Source: Mangrovimicrobium sp033283385 (GTDB lineage Bacteria > Pseudomonadota > Gammaproteobacteria > Pseudomonadales > Halieaceae). From it: a DNA stretch of 64,000 nt. Shown here piece after piece: positions 1 through 8,903 of this stretch. The position numbers and the translations under genes were made by a program. The stretch lies in NCBI GenBank assembly GCA_033283385.1, contig JAWMQQ010000002.1:372001-436000 (forward strand), given 5' to 3'. The stretch's first letter is position 1, and the number at the start of each line of letters is the position of its first letter. The notes under the pieces were generated by a model. It searched no databases. It saw only the letters and a program-made list of their open reading frames with translations, and was not told the DNA's origin.

Positions 1-2614
1 CGTGCATCGGCGTTCGGATTTCGTGGCTCATAGTAGCAAGAAAATCTGATTTTGCTCGGTTCGCTGCTTCAGCGCTCGCTCTAGCATCCTGTAGATCAGC
101 TGTCCTCTCAAGCACCTTTTGTTCCAGTTCGCGTTGTCGTTCAAGTGCCGCAAGCTTTTGTATTTGTTGTCGCCTAAATATGAGTGCAATTGCGGCGATA
201 ACGAGCATCACATAGGCCAAGTACGCTGGTTTACTTAGCCACGGTGGAGGATGTACAACAATCGGTAGCGTGATTGCATTCCAATTCCACTCGCCGCCAG
301 GATTGGCGGCGGCAAATCTCAAAACGTAATTTCCAGGAGGTAGTGTTGTGAACGATGCGATGTGCGAGTCTTCAGAAATAATCCAATCTTGGTGTAATCC
401 TTCGAGTTTATATGCGTACTGTACTAGTTCCGGATTTGAATAATCTGAAGCGTAGGTTTCAATTGTCAGGATTCTATCCTGATACGTAAGGTCGAGCTTT
501 TTTAGGTTGTAATATGGAACGTCAAATGAAACCAGTTCATTCATGATTTTTATGGATGAGATGGCAACTTGGGGTTTTACACTCTCTCGCTTCGAGAAGT
601 TTGGATCAACAACGTTGAAGCCTTGAGGGCCACCAAAGTAGATTGAGCCATCATGGGCCTTGTATGATGCTCCCATATTAAATTCGGTACTTTGTAAGCC
701 ATCTCTCATCCCATATTGATGGGATATTTTCGTATCGGCGTTGAATCTTGTTACACCGCGATTGTGGGACAGCCAAAGATTTCCCGAAATATCTGACTGA
801 ATTCCATAAATATCGGAGCTTGGACTTTGTAGCTCCGAAGAATGGTTCGTGAATTTTGGGGTCAGGTTATACCTATCTTGGGCTGACCAGCTTACGAGCC
901 CACCCCCTGAAGAGCCAAGCCATAATCGCCCAGATTTGTCTTCGAAGAACGCCCACACCATGTCACTAGTAATGCTGTCGGGGTTTGATCTGTTCTTTTG
1001 AAATCTAGTGAACTTTCCAGAACTTATATCAAACTTGTTTAGCCCATCTTCCGTGCCAACCCATATATAGCCAAACGAATCTTCGAATAATGCAATAACC
1101 ATATTATTGCTAATGGATGACGGATCTTGAGGCTTATGCCTGTAGTTTTGGAATCCTTGCTCCGGTCCCAAGTATAAACTTAGTCCACCGCCGTAGGTTC
1201 CAATCAGATATTCACCTTTGGAGGTCTTTAATATTGAGGTAATGCCGTTGGCACCAATAGAGCTTTCATCAAATTTACTGTGTCTATAAGTGGTGACAGA
1301 GTTCGTAGAAAGATCCACAACATTCAGTCCACCGTCATATGTACCTACCCAGAGACGGTTCTCATCGCCAAGTAAACTCATGACTATGGAACTAGAGATG
1401 CCAGGGTCGGAATATTCGTTGAACCAAACAAAGGAGTCCTTGCCAGGCGGTAGTCGATTTAGTCCATTGTCTGTTCCCACCCATAGGCTACCGTCACTTG
1501 TTTCAGCAAATGCATTTACACCATTACTTGATAAGTTGCCCTTTGATTCGTCAAACTTTGGAAAGTGGCTTTCGGAACCGGTTGCGAGGCCGTATAGCGT
1601 ACCGACCCAAAATTGCCCTTCTCGGGTTTGGTAGACGCTGGAAATCACGCTCTCGGGCAAATTCGAGTTACTGTTGGTGTAACGAGCAAATGACCCATTT
1701 CGAGGTATATACAATGTAAGTCCCTCATAGGTCGCCACCCAAATTCTGGAGCTTAGATCTTCAAATATGTCAAAAACCTTGTTTGAAGCTATTGAGTCTA
1801 GGGAATTTTTATCGTGAACAAATCGTTTGATTTGTAACGTGGTGGGGTTGTAAACGCTAACGCCGAGATTTGGATGTGCTAGCCATAAGTCCCCTTGCCT
1901 AGTTGCTAAAATTCTAGTTATGGGCGTGGCTAGATCCTCATTGTCAGAAAAATCTTCGAATTTAATTTCTGAATCAATGCCAGTCGTAAGCGTGATTTTG
2001 ACTAGTCCACTCTTTTCAGTGCCTGCCCATATGGTCCCATCTGATGTTTCAGCAAAATCAAAGACTGTGCCTAATTCAGGTAGTGACGATGACTCGTGCG
2101 TGAAATGCCTGAAGGTTCCCGATACTGGATCAAAGATACTGATGGCATCAGAGTATCCCAGCCAAAGAATTGACGCCTTACTGTCCCAAAAAATTGTTCG
2201 TATGCTATTGGAGTATGGGGAATCTCGGTTGTTCGGATCAGCGAGGTATCTAATGAAGCTATTCGTGGTTGCGTCGAATTTGTTAAGGCCACCTCCGTAC
2301 GTGGATATCCAAAGGTCGCCATGTGAGTCCTCCGCGATTCTAGTTACATTATTTGACGAAAGTGACTCTGGGTCATTGGCGGAGTGTCGATAGTTCTCAA
2401 GGCGCAGACCGGTATACTTATTCAACCCTTCTTGAGTGACGAGCCATAGCGCGCCTCTGCTGTCTTGAAAGGATTGATCTACCGTCTGTTGAGTCAGGTT
2501 TTTTGAAAAAGATGCTTCGTAGAACTCGATGGAAGGGGCTGTCGCACCGTTCACCTGGTAGGTGAAAATGGAGACGAAAATGAATAGAAGCGCCCTGAAC
2601 TTCCGGAGAGTCAT
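1..2614 (-). CDS. Two-component sensor histidine kinase with reg_prop beta-propellers, Y_Y_Y and HisKA domains (3' end outside window)
   Basis: The reading frame is open from the ATG at 2614 to the window edge, giving 871 codons. An N-terminal signal or anchor is followed by about twelve repeats of the form (L/I)W(V/L/I)GT..GGLN, for example LWISTYGGGLNKF, LWVGTDNGLN and IWVGTEDGLNKF. These are typical of paired seven-bladed reg_prop propellers in the periplasm. A Y_Y_Y-like domain follows at about 690-775, then one membrane helix at about 792-812, a short coiled coil, and a HisKA box FLATMSHEIRTPM whose phospho-acceptor is His864. The ATPase domain, and any receiver or output domain, lie outside the window. 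In known families such kinases sense polymer fragments in the periplasm; the ligand here is unknown. Base composition is clearly lower in GC than the genes after 3.7 kb. The tandem-repeat protein gene lies 222 bp upstream on the same strand. Confidence 0.9.
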   Translation of the reverse strand, partial: MTLRKFRALLFIFVSIFTYQVNGATAPSIEFYEASFSKNLTQQTVDQSFQDSRGALWLVTQEGLNKYTGLRLENYRHSANDPESLSSNNVTRIAEDSHGDLWISTYGGGLNKFDATTNSFIRYLADPNNRDSPYSNSIRTIFWDSKASILWLGYSDAISIFDPVSGTFRHFTHESSSLPELGTVFDFAETSDGTIWAGTEKSGLVKITLTTGIDSEIKFEDFSDNEDLATPITRILATRQGDLWLAHPNLGVSVYNPTTLQIKRFVHDKNSLDSIASNKVFDIFEDLSSRIWVATYEGLTLYIPRNGSFARYTNSNSNLPESVISSVYQTREGQFWVGTLYGLATGSESHFPKFDESKGNLSSNGVNAFAETSDGSLWVGTDNGLNRLPPGKDSFVWFNEYSDPGISSSIVMSLLGDENRLWVGTYDGGLNVVDLSTNSVTTYRHSKFDESSIGANGITSILKTSKGEYLIGTYGGGLSLYLGPEQGFQNYRHKPQDPSSISNNMVIALFEDSFGYIWVGTEDGLNKFDISSGKFTRFQKNRSNPDSITSDMVWAFFEDKSGRLWLGSSGGGLVSWSAQDRYNLTPKFTNHSSELQSPSSDIYGIQSDISGNLWLSHNRGVTRFNADTKISHQYGMRDGLQSTEFNMGASYKAHDGSIYFGGPQGFNVVDPNFSKRESVKPQVAISSIKIMNELVSFDVPYYNLKKLDLTYQDRILTIETYASDYSNPELVQYAYKLEGLHQDWIISEDSHIASFTTLPPGNYVLRFAAANPGGEWNWNAITLPIVVHPPPWLSKPAYLAYVMLVIAAIALIFRRQQIQKLAALERQRELEQKVLERTADLQDARASAEAANRAKSDFLATMSHEIRTPMH

Positions 2615-2836
2615 TATGTGACCCGGATGACCTAGAAAATTCACCTTAGATTATCAGGAATCCCGGGGGTGAATCATCTACTGCATTCGAAAAGACCCGC
2701 TTCAGAGTCGTTATTCAATGATAACCAAACTAACTATGGAATGAGAGCCTGGAGAGGCAGGCCGAGTCTTTCGGGGAAAGTAGTGGGGAGCGAATGTTTA
2801 GAGATTACCCCCCACCATTATCAGGTGCCTGCGATA

Positions 2837-3424
2837 TCAGTGAAGGCCCCACTTATATGCAGACTGGTCGTAATAGGAATGCAGTCCCCATTTGTACGCT
2901 GATTGCTCAGAGAATGAATGAAGTCCCCATTTGTACGCAGACTGTTCTGAGAATGAGTGCAGACCCCATTTGTAGGCAGACTGTTCTGAGAATGAGTGCA
3001 GACCCCATTTGTACGCAGACTGATCAGAGAAAGAATGGAGGCCCCACTTATATGCCGCCTCATCCGAAAAACTCATACTCCCCCACTGATACCCAGCATT
3101 GCTGGCATAGGTCTGGGTAGCGGCCTTCTCGGCTTCTACATTGCTGCTCCACTTGTAACCAGCCTGGCTGGGGGAATTCTCGGCCCAGGTTGCGCTGGTG
3201 TCGACAGAGCGGGTTTGCTTGCCCCATTTGTAACCGGCGTTGGGAGAGTGGGTGTAGTCGCGCGAAGTAGCTAGCGAGTGGCTGACCCTGTGAGCGAGAT
3301 TCTGGCTGTTTTGTGCTGCTACTGCCCCTTCGGTGGATTCGGCGAAGCTGGACATTGGGCTCAGGAGAGCCAGCGCCAGGCCGCTGATGGAAGCTGCTTT
3401 AAACACGTTGAAGAAATTGTTCAT
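2837..3424 (-). CDS. Exported YKWG tandem-repeat protein of unknown function
   Basis: This is a 195-residue protein with a clear signal peptide of about 28 residues ending in FA, so it is exported. The mature part contains nine aromatic motifs of the form (A/G)Y(K/Q)W. The first three are spaced irregularly. The last six are perfect or near-perfect copies of a 13-residue unit, AYKWGLHSFSEQS. The protein stops inside a unit, directly after YKWGLH. I recognise no family. The repeats carry Tyr, Lys, Trp and His but no Cys, which would fit a surface, amyloid-like, ligand-binding or peptide-precursor role; none of these is shown. There is a reasonable ribosome site (AGGAC) before the ATG. The gene precedes the sensor kinase on the same strand and shares its low GC. 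Near-identity of the central DNA units points to recent expansion. Confidence 0.85.
   Translation of the reverse strand: MNNFFNVFKAASISGLALALLSPMSSFAESTEGAVAAQNSQNLAHRVSHSLATSRDYTHSPNAGYKWGKQTRSVDTSATWAENSPSQAGYKWSSNVEAEKAATQTYASNAGYQWGSMSFSDEAAYKWGLHSFSDQSAYKWGLHSFSEQSAYKWGLHSFSEQSAYKWGLHSFSEQSAYKWGLHSYYDQSAYKWGLH
2838..3106 (-). repeat. 39-bp coding tandem repeat
   Basis: On the plus strand the motif CCCCA(T/C)TT recurs exactly every 39 bp, with CCCC at 2847, 2886, 2925, 2964, 3003 and 3042 and a diverged copy at 3081. Each unit encodes 13 residues of the YKWG protein. Units around 2925-3040 are almost identical in DNA, while the outer copies differ. Confidence 0.95.
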
Positions 3425-3730
3425 GATACCGTCCTGTTCTCGCTCTGCATGGGATAGTCACTGGCGTGACGCAATTCAAAATTCGAACAAATAATGTGAG
3501 ACTTGAGTCACATCTTTTTCGGTCGATGCTTGACTTTGTTATACGAGTACTAGGTAGCTTTCAGAACCGGGATATATAACCTTTTTGGGGTAGTGGCGGC
3601 TGAAACTCTTTCGTGGTTGGTGGCGTGATATTGTTTAACTGTATGAAATATAAGAAAAAATAATGCGAGAGTGCTTGAAGGGCCGGATCCCCCCTATTAT
3701 GGGTTAGTCGGAGGGCGCCAGAGTCTGGTG
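3425..3730 (-). promoter_or_regulatory. Upstream region of the YKWG gene with two inverted repeats
   Basis: This is the only gene-free stretch over 300 bp. It is AT-rich and separates the S8 protease stop from the YKWG start. It holds two inverted repeats: GTCAC-TGGC-GTGAC at 3457-3470 and TGTGA-N8-TCACA at 3495-3512. The second has the half-sites of a CRP/Vfr-type operator, but its spacer is 8 rather than the usual 6 bp. On the minus strand a TTGAAT at about 3473-3478 could be a -35 element, with only a weak -10 downstream. I see no other gene here. Confidence 0.4.
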
Positions 3731-5701
3731 CTATCTGGGGGCGGAAATGGCCTCAACCTTGCTTTTTTCTTCGCGATACAGCCGCGCCCAGTCGAATGGG
3801 GAGTCCGCGGGGGGCTGGTAGGTATCCGGGAGTCGTTCAATGTGGGTCTTTACTCCCCATGCGCGGGAGTGGCTGGTACCTTTCTCGGGGGGCTCTTTAG
3901 ACAGCATCCTGGCGAGGCCGGGGAGGGTGATGTCTCCTTCCTTATTTACAATCGCAGGACCCTCGAAGTGCTTCTTATCGTCAATGTCGCTGGTGATATC
4001 CATGTCCTGGTTGCCGCAGCCGCGTTCGCCGAGGAGGATAGCCCTGGCGATATTCACATAGCCGTGCCCCTGTACAAAAGGGCTGTAAGCAAGCAGGCCG
4101 TCGCGGTTGATGGCGGGATCAGCGCCTGTGATCAACTTGCACTTGACGTCATCCGGCGTAAGGTCCGGCTCTATCTGTAGCAGCAGTGCTACAAGGCCGG
4201 ATACAACCGCCGCCGATTGCGAGGACCCGGTGAGTACGAAGGTGTCGTTGCCGAGCGAGTACTCGGGGTGTTCGCGGGTCAGCCCCGAGTCCGGGCGGAT
4301 AATGCCGGTAATGTGGCCTCCGGGTGCAACCAGGTCCGGCTTTATATGGGCCTCCGGTGTCGGGCCGCGGGAGGAAAAGTCCGGGATGTAGTCGTCGCTC
4401 CTGTCGTCTGGTGTCCAGGAATCGGTTACCACGCCGACGGTTATGATGTACGGGGTATTTCCCGGCGAGCCCACGGTCATCGGCTCTGGCCCCTCGTTCC
4501 CGGCAGCGGCGACGACCACAATGCCATCGGCCCATGCCTGCATGACGGCCTGGTCGATCGGGTCCATGTAGTACGGCCAGCGGGGCCTGGCGGCGAACGA
4601 GAGATTCAGCACGCGGATGCTGTAGCGGTCACGGTTGTCCACGACCCACTGGATACCGCGCACGATATCCAGCATGGAGCCCTGGCCTTCGACATTGAAT
4701 GCCTTGATGGGGATGATGCGCGCGTCCGGCGCGATGCCGCGGTAGTCGCCGCTGGGTTGTCCTGCCTGCAGGGTCTGGGCGCTGTTGGCTATGGTGCTGG
4801 TCAGGTGGGTGCCGTGGCCGCTCTCGTCGAATGCGACGTCGACCAGTTTTCCTGCCATGGCGTCGTAACGCGCGGGAATGCGGGGACGGCCTTCGGTGTC
4901 ATGGGTAAGGTCCGGGTGTTCCCACAGTCCGGAATCCAGTACTGCGACGGTAATGCCGTCGCCCAGCACTCCCTGGTGGTGCAGATTCGCCGCTCCAACG
5001 ACGCCGGCATAATAAAAGTCGGTCAGGTTATCCGGGTATCCCGGGATCAGCTTCTCGTCGCAGCCGCCGGAAAAGCTCACCTGCAGGGAAATATCCCGTT
5101 GCAGCAGTTGTCCGCTGACTTTGCGGCTGAAGCTTGCCCGCAGCGGCTGGGTACCGTTCAGGGTGATGTCCGAGGGCTTGTGAATCTCGATCTCCGCAGG
5201 TCCGACAATGCCGTCACGGGGCAGCGTAATCTGCTCGACCCCGAGGCTGAGTGACTGCAACCGGCCGAGGTCTTTTGGCCAGTCCAGTTGCACGCGTTCG
5301 AGCCGCACAGGTTGGTCCCGCTTGTTGAACAGCATCCACGAAAAGCCGTCGGTCTGCGTCTGTATCTCGACTGCGCCGCCTACCTCGCACGACTTGTCCT
5401 TGATGACCTCCGGTTCTACGGGCAGGGGCTGGTCTTCCAGGGCCAGGTCGTCGATGTGCCGCTGTACTTTCTCGCTGGCCAGTATCGCGTCCAGTTGCTC
5501 GCGACTGAGCCTGGCACCGACGGCGCGGATGATCGGCAGGTAGTGGGTGACGGTTCCACCCTGCTGCTGGACCAGGGCCGCCATCTCCTGCGCCGACTCT
5601 CCCTGCAGCATGACTTGCAGCAGGCGTGGCTGTTCGGCATGGACCGGCTGTAGTGCGGCAAGGCCGAGCAGGAGAGCCAACAGGAAAAGGCGAAAGGGCA
5701 T
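3731..5701 (-). CDS. Exported S8 (subtilisin-like) serine protease
   Basis: From the ATG at 5701 the product is 656 residues with a clean signal peptide of about 22 residues ending in VHA. A longer frame from 5761 would overlap the upstream gene and bury that signal, so I prefer 5701. An I9-type propeptide spans about 26-88. A beta-rich segment at about 105-215 comes before the catalytic domain. The triad is Asp256 (VAVLDSG), His296 (GHGTH) and Ser494 (GSSQSA, a variant of GTSMA). The oxyanion Asn402 lies in AAGNEGP. The C-terminal 100 residues have no assigned domain. With a Sec signal and a complete T2SS operon in the window, secretion to the medium or cell surface is likely but inferred. 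It lies 23 bp after the c-di-GMP response regulator gene, so the two may be co-transcribed. Confidence 0.9.
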   Translation of the reverse strand: MPFRLFLLALLLGLAALQPVHAEQPRLLQVMLQGESAQEMAALVQQQGGTVTHYLPIIRAVGARLSREQLDAILASEKVQRHIDDLALEDQPLPVEPEVIKDKSCEVGGAVEIQTQTDGFSWMLFNKRDQPVRLERVQLDWPKDLGRLQSLSLGVEQITLPRDGIVGPAEIEIHKPSDITLNGTQPLRASFSRKVSGQLLQRDISLQVSFSGGCDEKLIPGYPDNLTDFYYAGVVGAANLHHQGVLGDGITVAVLDSGLWEHPDLTHDTEGRPRIPARYDAMAGKLVDVAFDESGHGTHLTSTIANSAQTLQAGQPSGDYRGIAPDARIIPIKAFNVEGQGSMLDIVRGIQWVVDNRDRYSIRVLNLSFAARPRWPYYMDPIDQAVMQAWADGIVVVAAAGNEGPEPMTVGSPGNTPYIITVGVVTDSWTPDDRSDDYIPDFSSRGPTPEAHIKPDLVAPGGHITGIIRPDSGLTREHPEYSLGNDTFVLTGSSQSAAVVSGLVALLLQIEPDLTPDDVKCKLITGADPAINRDGLLAYSPFVQGHGYVNIARAILLGERGCGNQDMDITSDIDDKKHFEGPAIVNKEGDITLPGLARMLSKEPPEKGTSHSRAWGVKTHIERLPDTYQPPADSPFDWARLYREEKSKVEAISAPR

Positions 5702-5724
5702 TGAGCGAGGCGGTTTTATCGGAC

Positions 5725-7521
5725 TTAACTGGCTCGCAGTTCGGTCAGGAAGTTCTGGCACAGCATGTCGGGAACATCCTCGGGGTAGATCGGGTGCGAG
5801 AAATAGTAGCCCTGCAGCAGGTCGCAGCCGCGGCGCACCAGGTAGTCCAGCTGTCCGAAGCGCTCTATGCCCTCGGCGATAACCGACAGTTTGAGTGTTT
5901 TGGAGAGGGCCACAATGGCGTCGACGATGGCGGCGCCATCAGGGCTCTCCATGTCGGCGACGAAGCTCTGGTCGATCTTCAGTGTATCGATGGGAAACCG
6001 CTTGAGGTAGCTCAGTGACGAATAGCCGGTGCCGAAGTCGTCGACAGCGAGCTTGAGCCCGAGATTCTTGAGCTTGCGCAGTTTCTCGATATTGGTTTCC
6101 GCGTCGGTCATGATGGCGCTCTCGGTGAGTTCGAGTTCCAGGCGCTCCGGCGCCAGGCCGGAGGCGGCGAGGAATTCCTCGATCCACAGTGGCAGTTCAG
6201 TCTGGTTGAACTGCAGCGGCGAGATGTTCACGCAGACGGTGAACGGGCGCAGCCCCAGCGAATCCCAGTACAGGCAGTGCCGGGCGACTTCCGAAAGCAC
6301 CCACTCGCCCAGCTCGATGATCTGGCCGGTGCGCTCTGCCACTGGAATGAACTCGCCGGGCGATACCATGCCGCGGTCCGGGTGCTTCCAGCGCACCAGC
6401 GCCTCCATGCTCACCACTTCGCCCGTCGCCGTGTCCACCTGCGGCTGGTAGCGCAATTCCAGTTCGTGGTTGCGCATGGCGTCGCGCAGTTCTTCCTCGA
6501 GCTTGAGTTGCTCTACGGCCTGCGCGTTCATTTCTTCGTTGTAGAAGCGGAAACAGGCGCGGCCCTCGGCCTTGGCCACATACATCGCTGTGTCGGCGTT
6601 GCGCAGCAGGGTATCCGGATCTTCGCCGTCCTGCGGGAACAGCGCGATGCCGATGCTGGGGGTAACCACCGGGTTGTGGGATTGCAGCGATATCGGCTGG
6701 GACAGTGTGTGCAGTATGCGCCGTGCCACGCGCTCGATCTGGCTGGCGTCGGTGATATCCGACAGCACCACGGTAAATTCGTCGCCGCCCAGTCGCGCGA
6801 TCTCGGTGCCGCTCTCCAGCGGATCCTCCGCGCTGTGCTCCGTGTAGTAGTTGATCGCATCGTCCTCGCGCAACTCCATGGTCAGGCGCTTGGCGATCTC
6901 CACCAGCAGGCGGTCGCCGCGGCCGTGGCCGATCGAATCGTTGATGCGCTTGAAGTGGTCGAGGTCGATGAACATCAGCGCTGCGCCGGTTTCGTGGCGC
7001 CGGCAACGCTTCAGTATGCGGTTCAGCTGCTCATTGAAGCTGCGGCGGTTGGGCAGGCTGGTCAGCGGGTCGTAGTATGCGAGGTAGCGCAGCCGGTCTT
7101 CCTGGCGCTTGAGCGCATTGAAGGCATCGCTGGCGCGCAGCATGTATTGCACATCGCGGCCCAGCAGGGACCAGTTTACCGGCTTGGTCTTGTACTGCGT
7201 CGCACCCGCGTCGAAACCCTGGTCTATGGATTCGCGGTCGTCCGAGCCGGTGACGATCATGATGGGGATGGATTCGCCCTGTGGCATGGCGCGCAGGCGC
7301 TGGCACACTTCCAGCCCTGACAGGCCGGGCATTTCGACATCGAGGAATACAAGGTCCGGGCGCTCGCGAACAAAAACATCGATCGCTTCCGTGCCGTCCG
7401 ATGCTTCGACCACAGTCATGCCTTCAGACTCCAGGCACTGCCGGGTCAGCAGTCGCACATTGAGGTCATCATCACAGACTAGAATCTTGGCCCGGTTGCG
7501 CAGGCCGTCTTCACCGGACAT
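5725..7521 (-). CDS. Response regulator with REC-GGDEF-EAL domains (c-di-GMP turnover)
   Basis: This is a 598-residue cytoplasmic protein. The REC domain at about 10-130 keeps the acidic pair (CDDD), the phospho-acceptor Asp in VFLDVEMPG and the Lys in KTKPVNW. The GGDEF domain has an intact RLGGDEF signature, but the inhibitory RxxD site five residues upstream is absent (ESGT). The EAL domain has SMEALVRWKHP, LELTES, DDFGTGYSSL and VIAEGIE, so phosphodiesterase activity is likely. Either or both activities may be controlled by phosphorylation from an unlinked kinase. The gene heads a minus-strand pair with the S8 protease and is divergent from the membrane diguanylate cyclase at 7659. Confidence 0.95.
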   Translation of the reverse strand: MSGEDGLRNRAKILVCDDDLNVRLLTRQCLESEGMTVVEASDGTEAIDVFVRERPDLVFLDVEMPGLSGLEVCQRLRAMPQGESIPIMIVTGSDDRESIDQGFDAGATQYKTKPVNWSLLGRDVQYMLRASDAFNALKRQEDRLRYLAYYDPLTSLPNRRSFNEQLNRILKRCRRHETGAALMFIDLDHFKRINDSIGHGRGDRLLVEIAKRLTMELREDDAINYYTEHSAEDPLESGTEIARLGGDEFTVVLSDITDASQIERVARRILHTLSQPISLQSHNPVVTPSIGIALFPQDGEDPDTLLRNADTAMYVAKAEGRACFRFYNEEMNAQAVEQLKLEEELRDAMRNHELELRYQPQVDTATGEVVSMEALVRWKHPDRGMVSPGEFIPVAERTGQIIELGEWVLSEVARHCLYWDSLGLRPFTVCVNISPLQFNQTELPLWIEEFLAASGLAPERLELELTESAIMTDAETNIEKLRKLKNLGLKLAVDDFGTGYSSLSYLKRFPIDTLKIDQSFVADMESPDGAAIVDAIVALSKTLKLSVIAEGIERFGQLDYLVRRGCDLLQGYYFSHPIYPEDVPDMLCQNFLTELRAS

Positions 7522-7658
7522 GTAGCACCAGGGTAGTGTCGGTAACAGCGTAATAGGCTATCATCACTGGCAGCACCCGCCTAGTATGAAACGAAGAATC
7601 AGGGTACGAGCGGGCACGGGGACGAGGAGACGGCGAGGGGCGATCAGCCGTATTTACG

Positions 7659-8888
7659 ATGGGGGCGATTCCGTCAGCATTGTTGAGGTTGCTGCTACCA
7701 GGGTTGGTACTTGCGACCGCCCTGTGGTTTCGTCCGCTGGTCGATCAGCTGGCAGCCGAGTGGCGTTTCCTTCTGGAAAACCTGCCGTATGTCCTCGCCA
7801 TCTTCAATCTTGTCGCAGCCCTCCAGTTCAAACGCCTCAGGTTGATGCTCGCCGCCATCGGCGTCGCGGTGCTTTACTGGCTGATTCAAAGCCATTTGCA
7901 GGTCAGCCTGGAGCAACCCGGGGCCGCGAGGGTCTACCTCAGCGCGAGCCTCTGCGTCCCCGCCGTTGGATTTTTCCTGCTGTTGCTGCCCGAGCGCGGC
8001 GTGCTCAACCCCTATGGCTTGGCAATGGCTGCAGCCTGTATTTGCATTGCCGCGCTGGCCTGGCCGGTCGCGGGGCGCCTGCTGGTGGGCGATGCAGGAT
8101 TTTCAGTGTATTTCCAGGCGCATTCGCAGCAGTGGTATGCGGCGTCCACGGCGGCATCGGTGCTGGTCGTGCTGGCATGCCTGCTCGGGCTCGGCAGGCT
8201 GTTGCGCTACGGCAGCGAAGCGGATGCCGCGATCATTCTCGCCGTATTGTCAGCCCATACCGGCCTGGCCTGGCTGTCGCTGGACCACATCTCCGTGGTT
8301 ACCGCGGTGGCGGGGGAGTTGTGCCTGGCCTGGGGCCTGTTGCGCAGTTCCCACACCATGGCCTATCGCGACGAGCTTACCGGGTTGCTGGGGCGGCGCG
8401 CCCTGAACGAGCGCCTCAAGACCCTGGGGCGCCGTTACAGCATCGCCATGCTGGACGTGGATCACTTCAAGCGATTCAACGATACCCACGGGCACGAGGT
8501 GGGTGACGATGTGCTGCGGCTGGTTGCCTCAAGGGTGAAAGCGGTCGGGGCAGGTGGTACGGCCTATCGCTACGGCGGCGAGGAGTTCTGTATCGTATTT
8601 CCACGCCGGGACCCGGAGGATTGCGCGGCTGCCCTGGAGCAGCTGCGCGAATGTATTGCCGATTACAAGCTCTCCCTGCGGGATCGCAGGCGTCGTCCGG
8701 TCAGGTCCAGTACCGGCAGCCGCCGGCGCGGCGCCACTCGGCTGCGCCCGGACCAGGTCTCTGTCACCATCAGCGCGGGAATTGCCGCGCGCGACGAGCG
8801 GCGGGTGGATCCGTTGTCGGTCATCAAGGCGGCGGACGCGCAGCTCTACCGCGCCAAGCGGGCCGGGCGCAACCGGGTCAGCTTCTGA
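7659..8888 (+). CDS. Membrane diguanylate cyclase (GGDEF)
   Basis: This is a 409-residue protein. The first 230 or so residues form about six or seven hydrophobic segments (for example 8-20, 38-55 and 62-78) with no recognisable sensor family. A GGDEF domain follows, with DELTGLLGRRALNE, LDVDHFKRFNDTHGHEVGD and the active-site variant YRYGGEEF. The RxxD inhibitory site is not present. A basic insertion of about 20 residues (rich in Arg) sits between the active site and the C-terminal helices, before the conserved VTISAGIA strand. It should synthesise c-di-GMP at the membrane. It converges on the GGDEF-EAL gene at 8904 with a 15-bp gap. I see no strong Shine-Dalgarno before 7659, so the start is moderately certain. 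Confidence 0.9.
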   Translation: MGAIPSALLRLLLPGLVLATALWFRPLVDQLAAEWRFLLENLPYVLAIFNLVAALQFKRLRLMLAAIGVAVLYWLIQSHLQVSLEQPGAARVYLSASLCVPAVGFFLLLLPERGVLNPYGLAMAAACICIAALAWPVAGRLLVGDAGFSVYFQAHSQQWYAASTAASVLVVLACLLGLGRLLRYGSEADAAIILAVLSAHTGLAWLSLDHISVVTAVAGELCLAWGLLRSSHTMAYRDELTGLLGRRALNERLKTLGRRYSIAMLDVDHFKRFNDTHGHEVGDDVLRLVASRVKAVGAGGTAYRYGGEEFCIVFPRRDPEDCAAALEQLRECIADYKLSLRDRRRRPVRSSTGSRRRGATRLRPDQVSVTISAGIAARDERRVDPLSVIKAADAQLYRAKRAGRNRVSF

Positions 8889-8903
8889 GCGGGACCCCGG
8901 CGG

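Noticed and set aside
1290..2393. Plus-strand frames over the first 2.4 kb.
   Set aside because: They are antisense to the sensor kinase, whose propeller and HisKA motifs are continuous on the minus strand.
2838..3106. Regular 39-bp repeats that could be taken for a CRISPR array.
   Set aside because: The units are contiguous with no unique spacers and stay in one reading frame; they are coding repeats.
3530..3580. TTGACT followed by AT-rich sequence on the plus strand, resembling a promoter.
   Set aside because: No plus-strand gene follows; the only frames downstream are shadows of the S8 protease gene.
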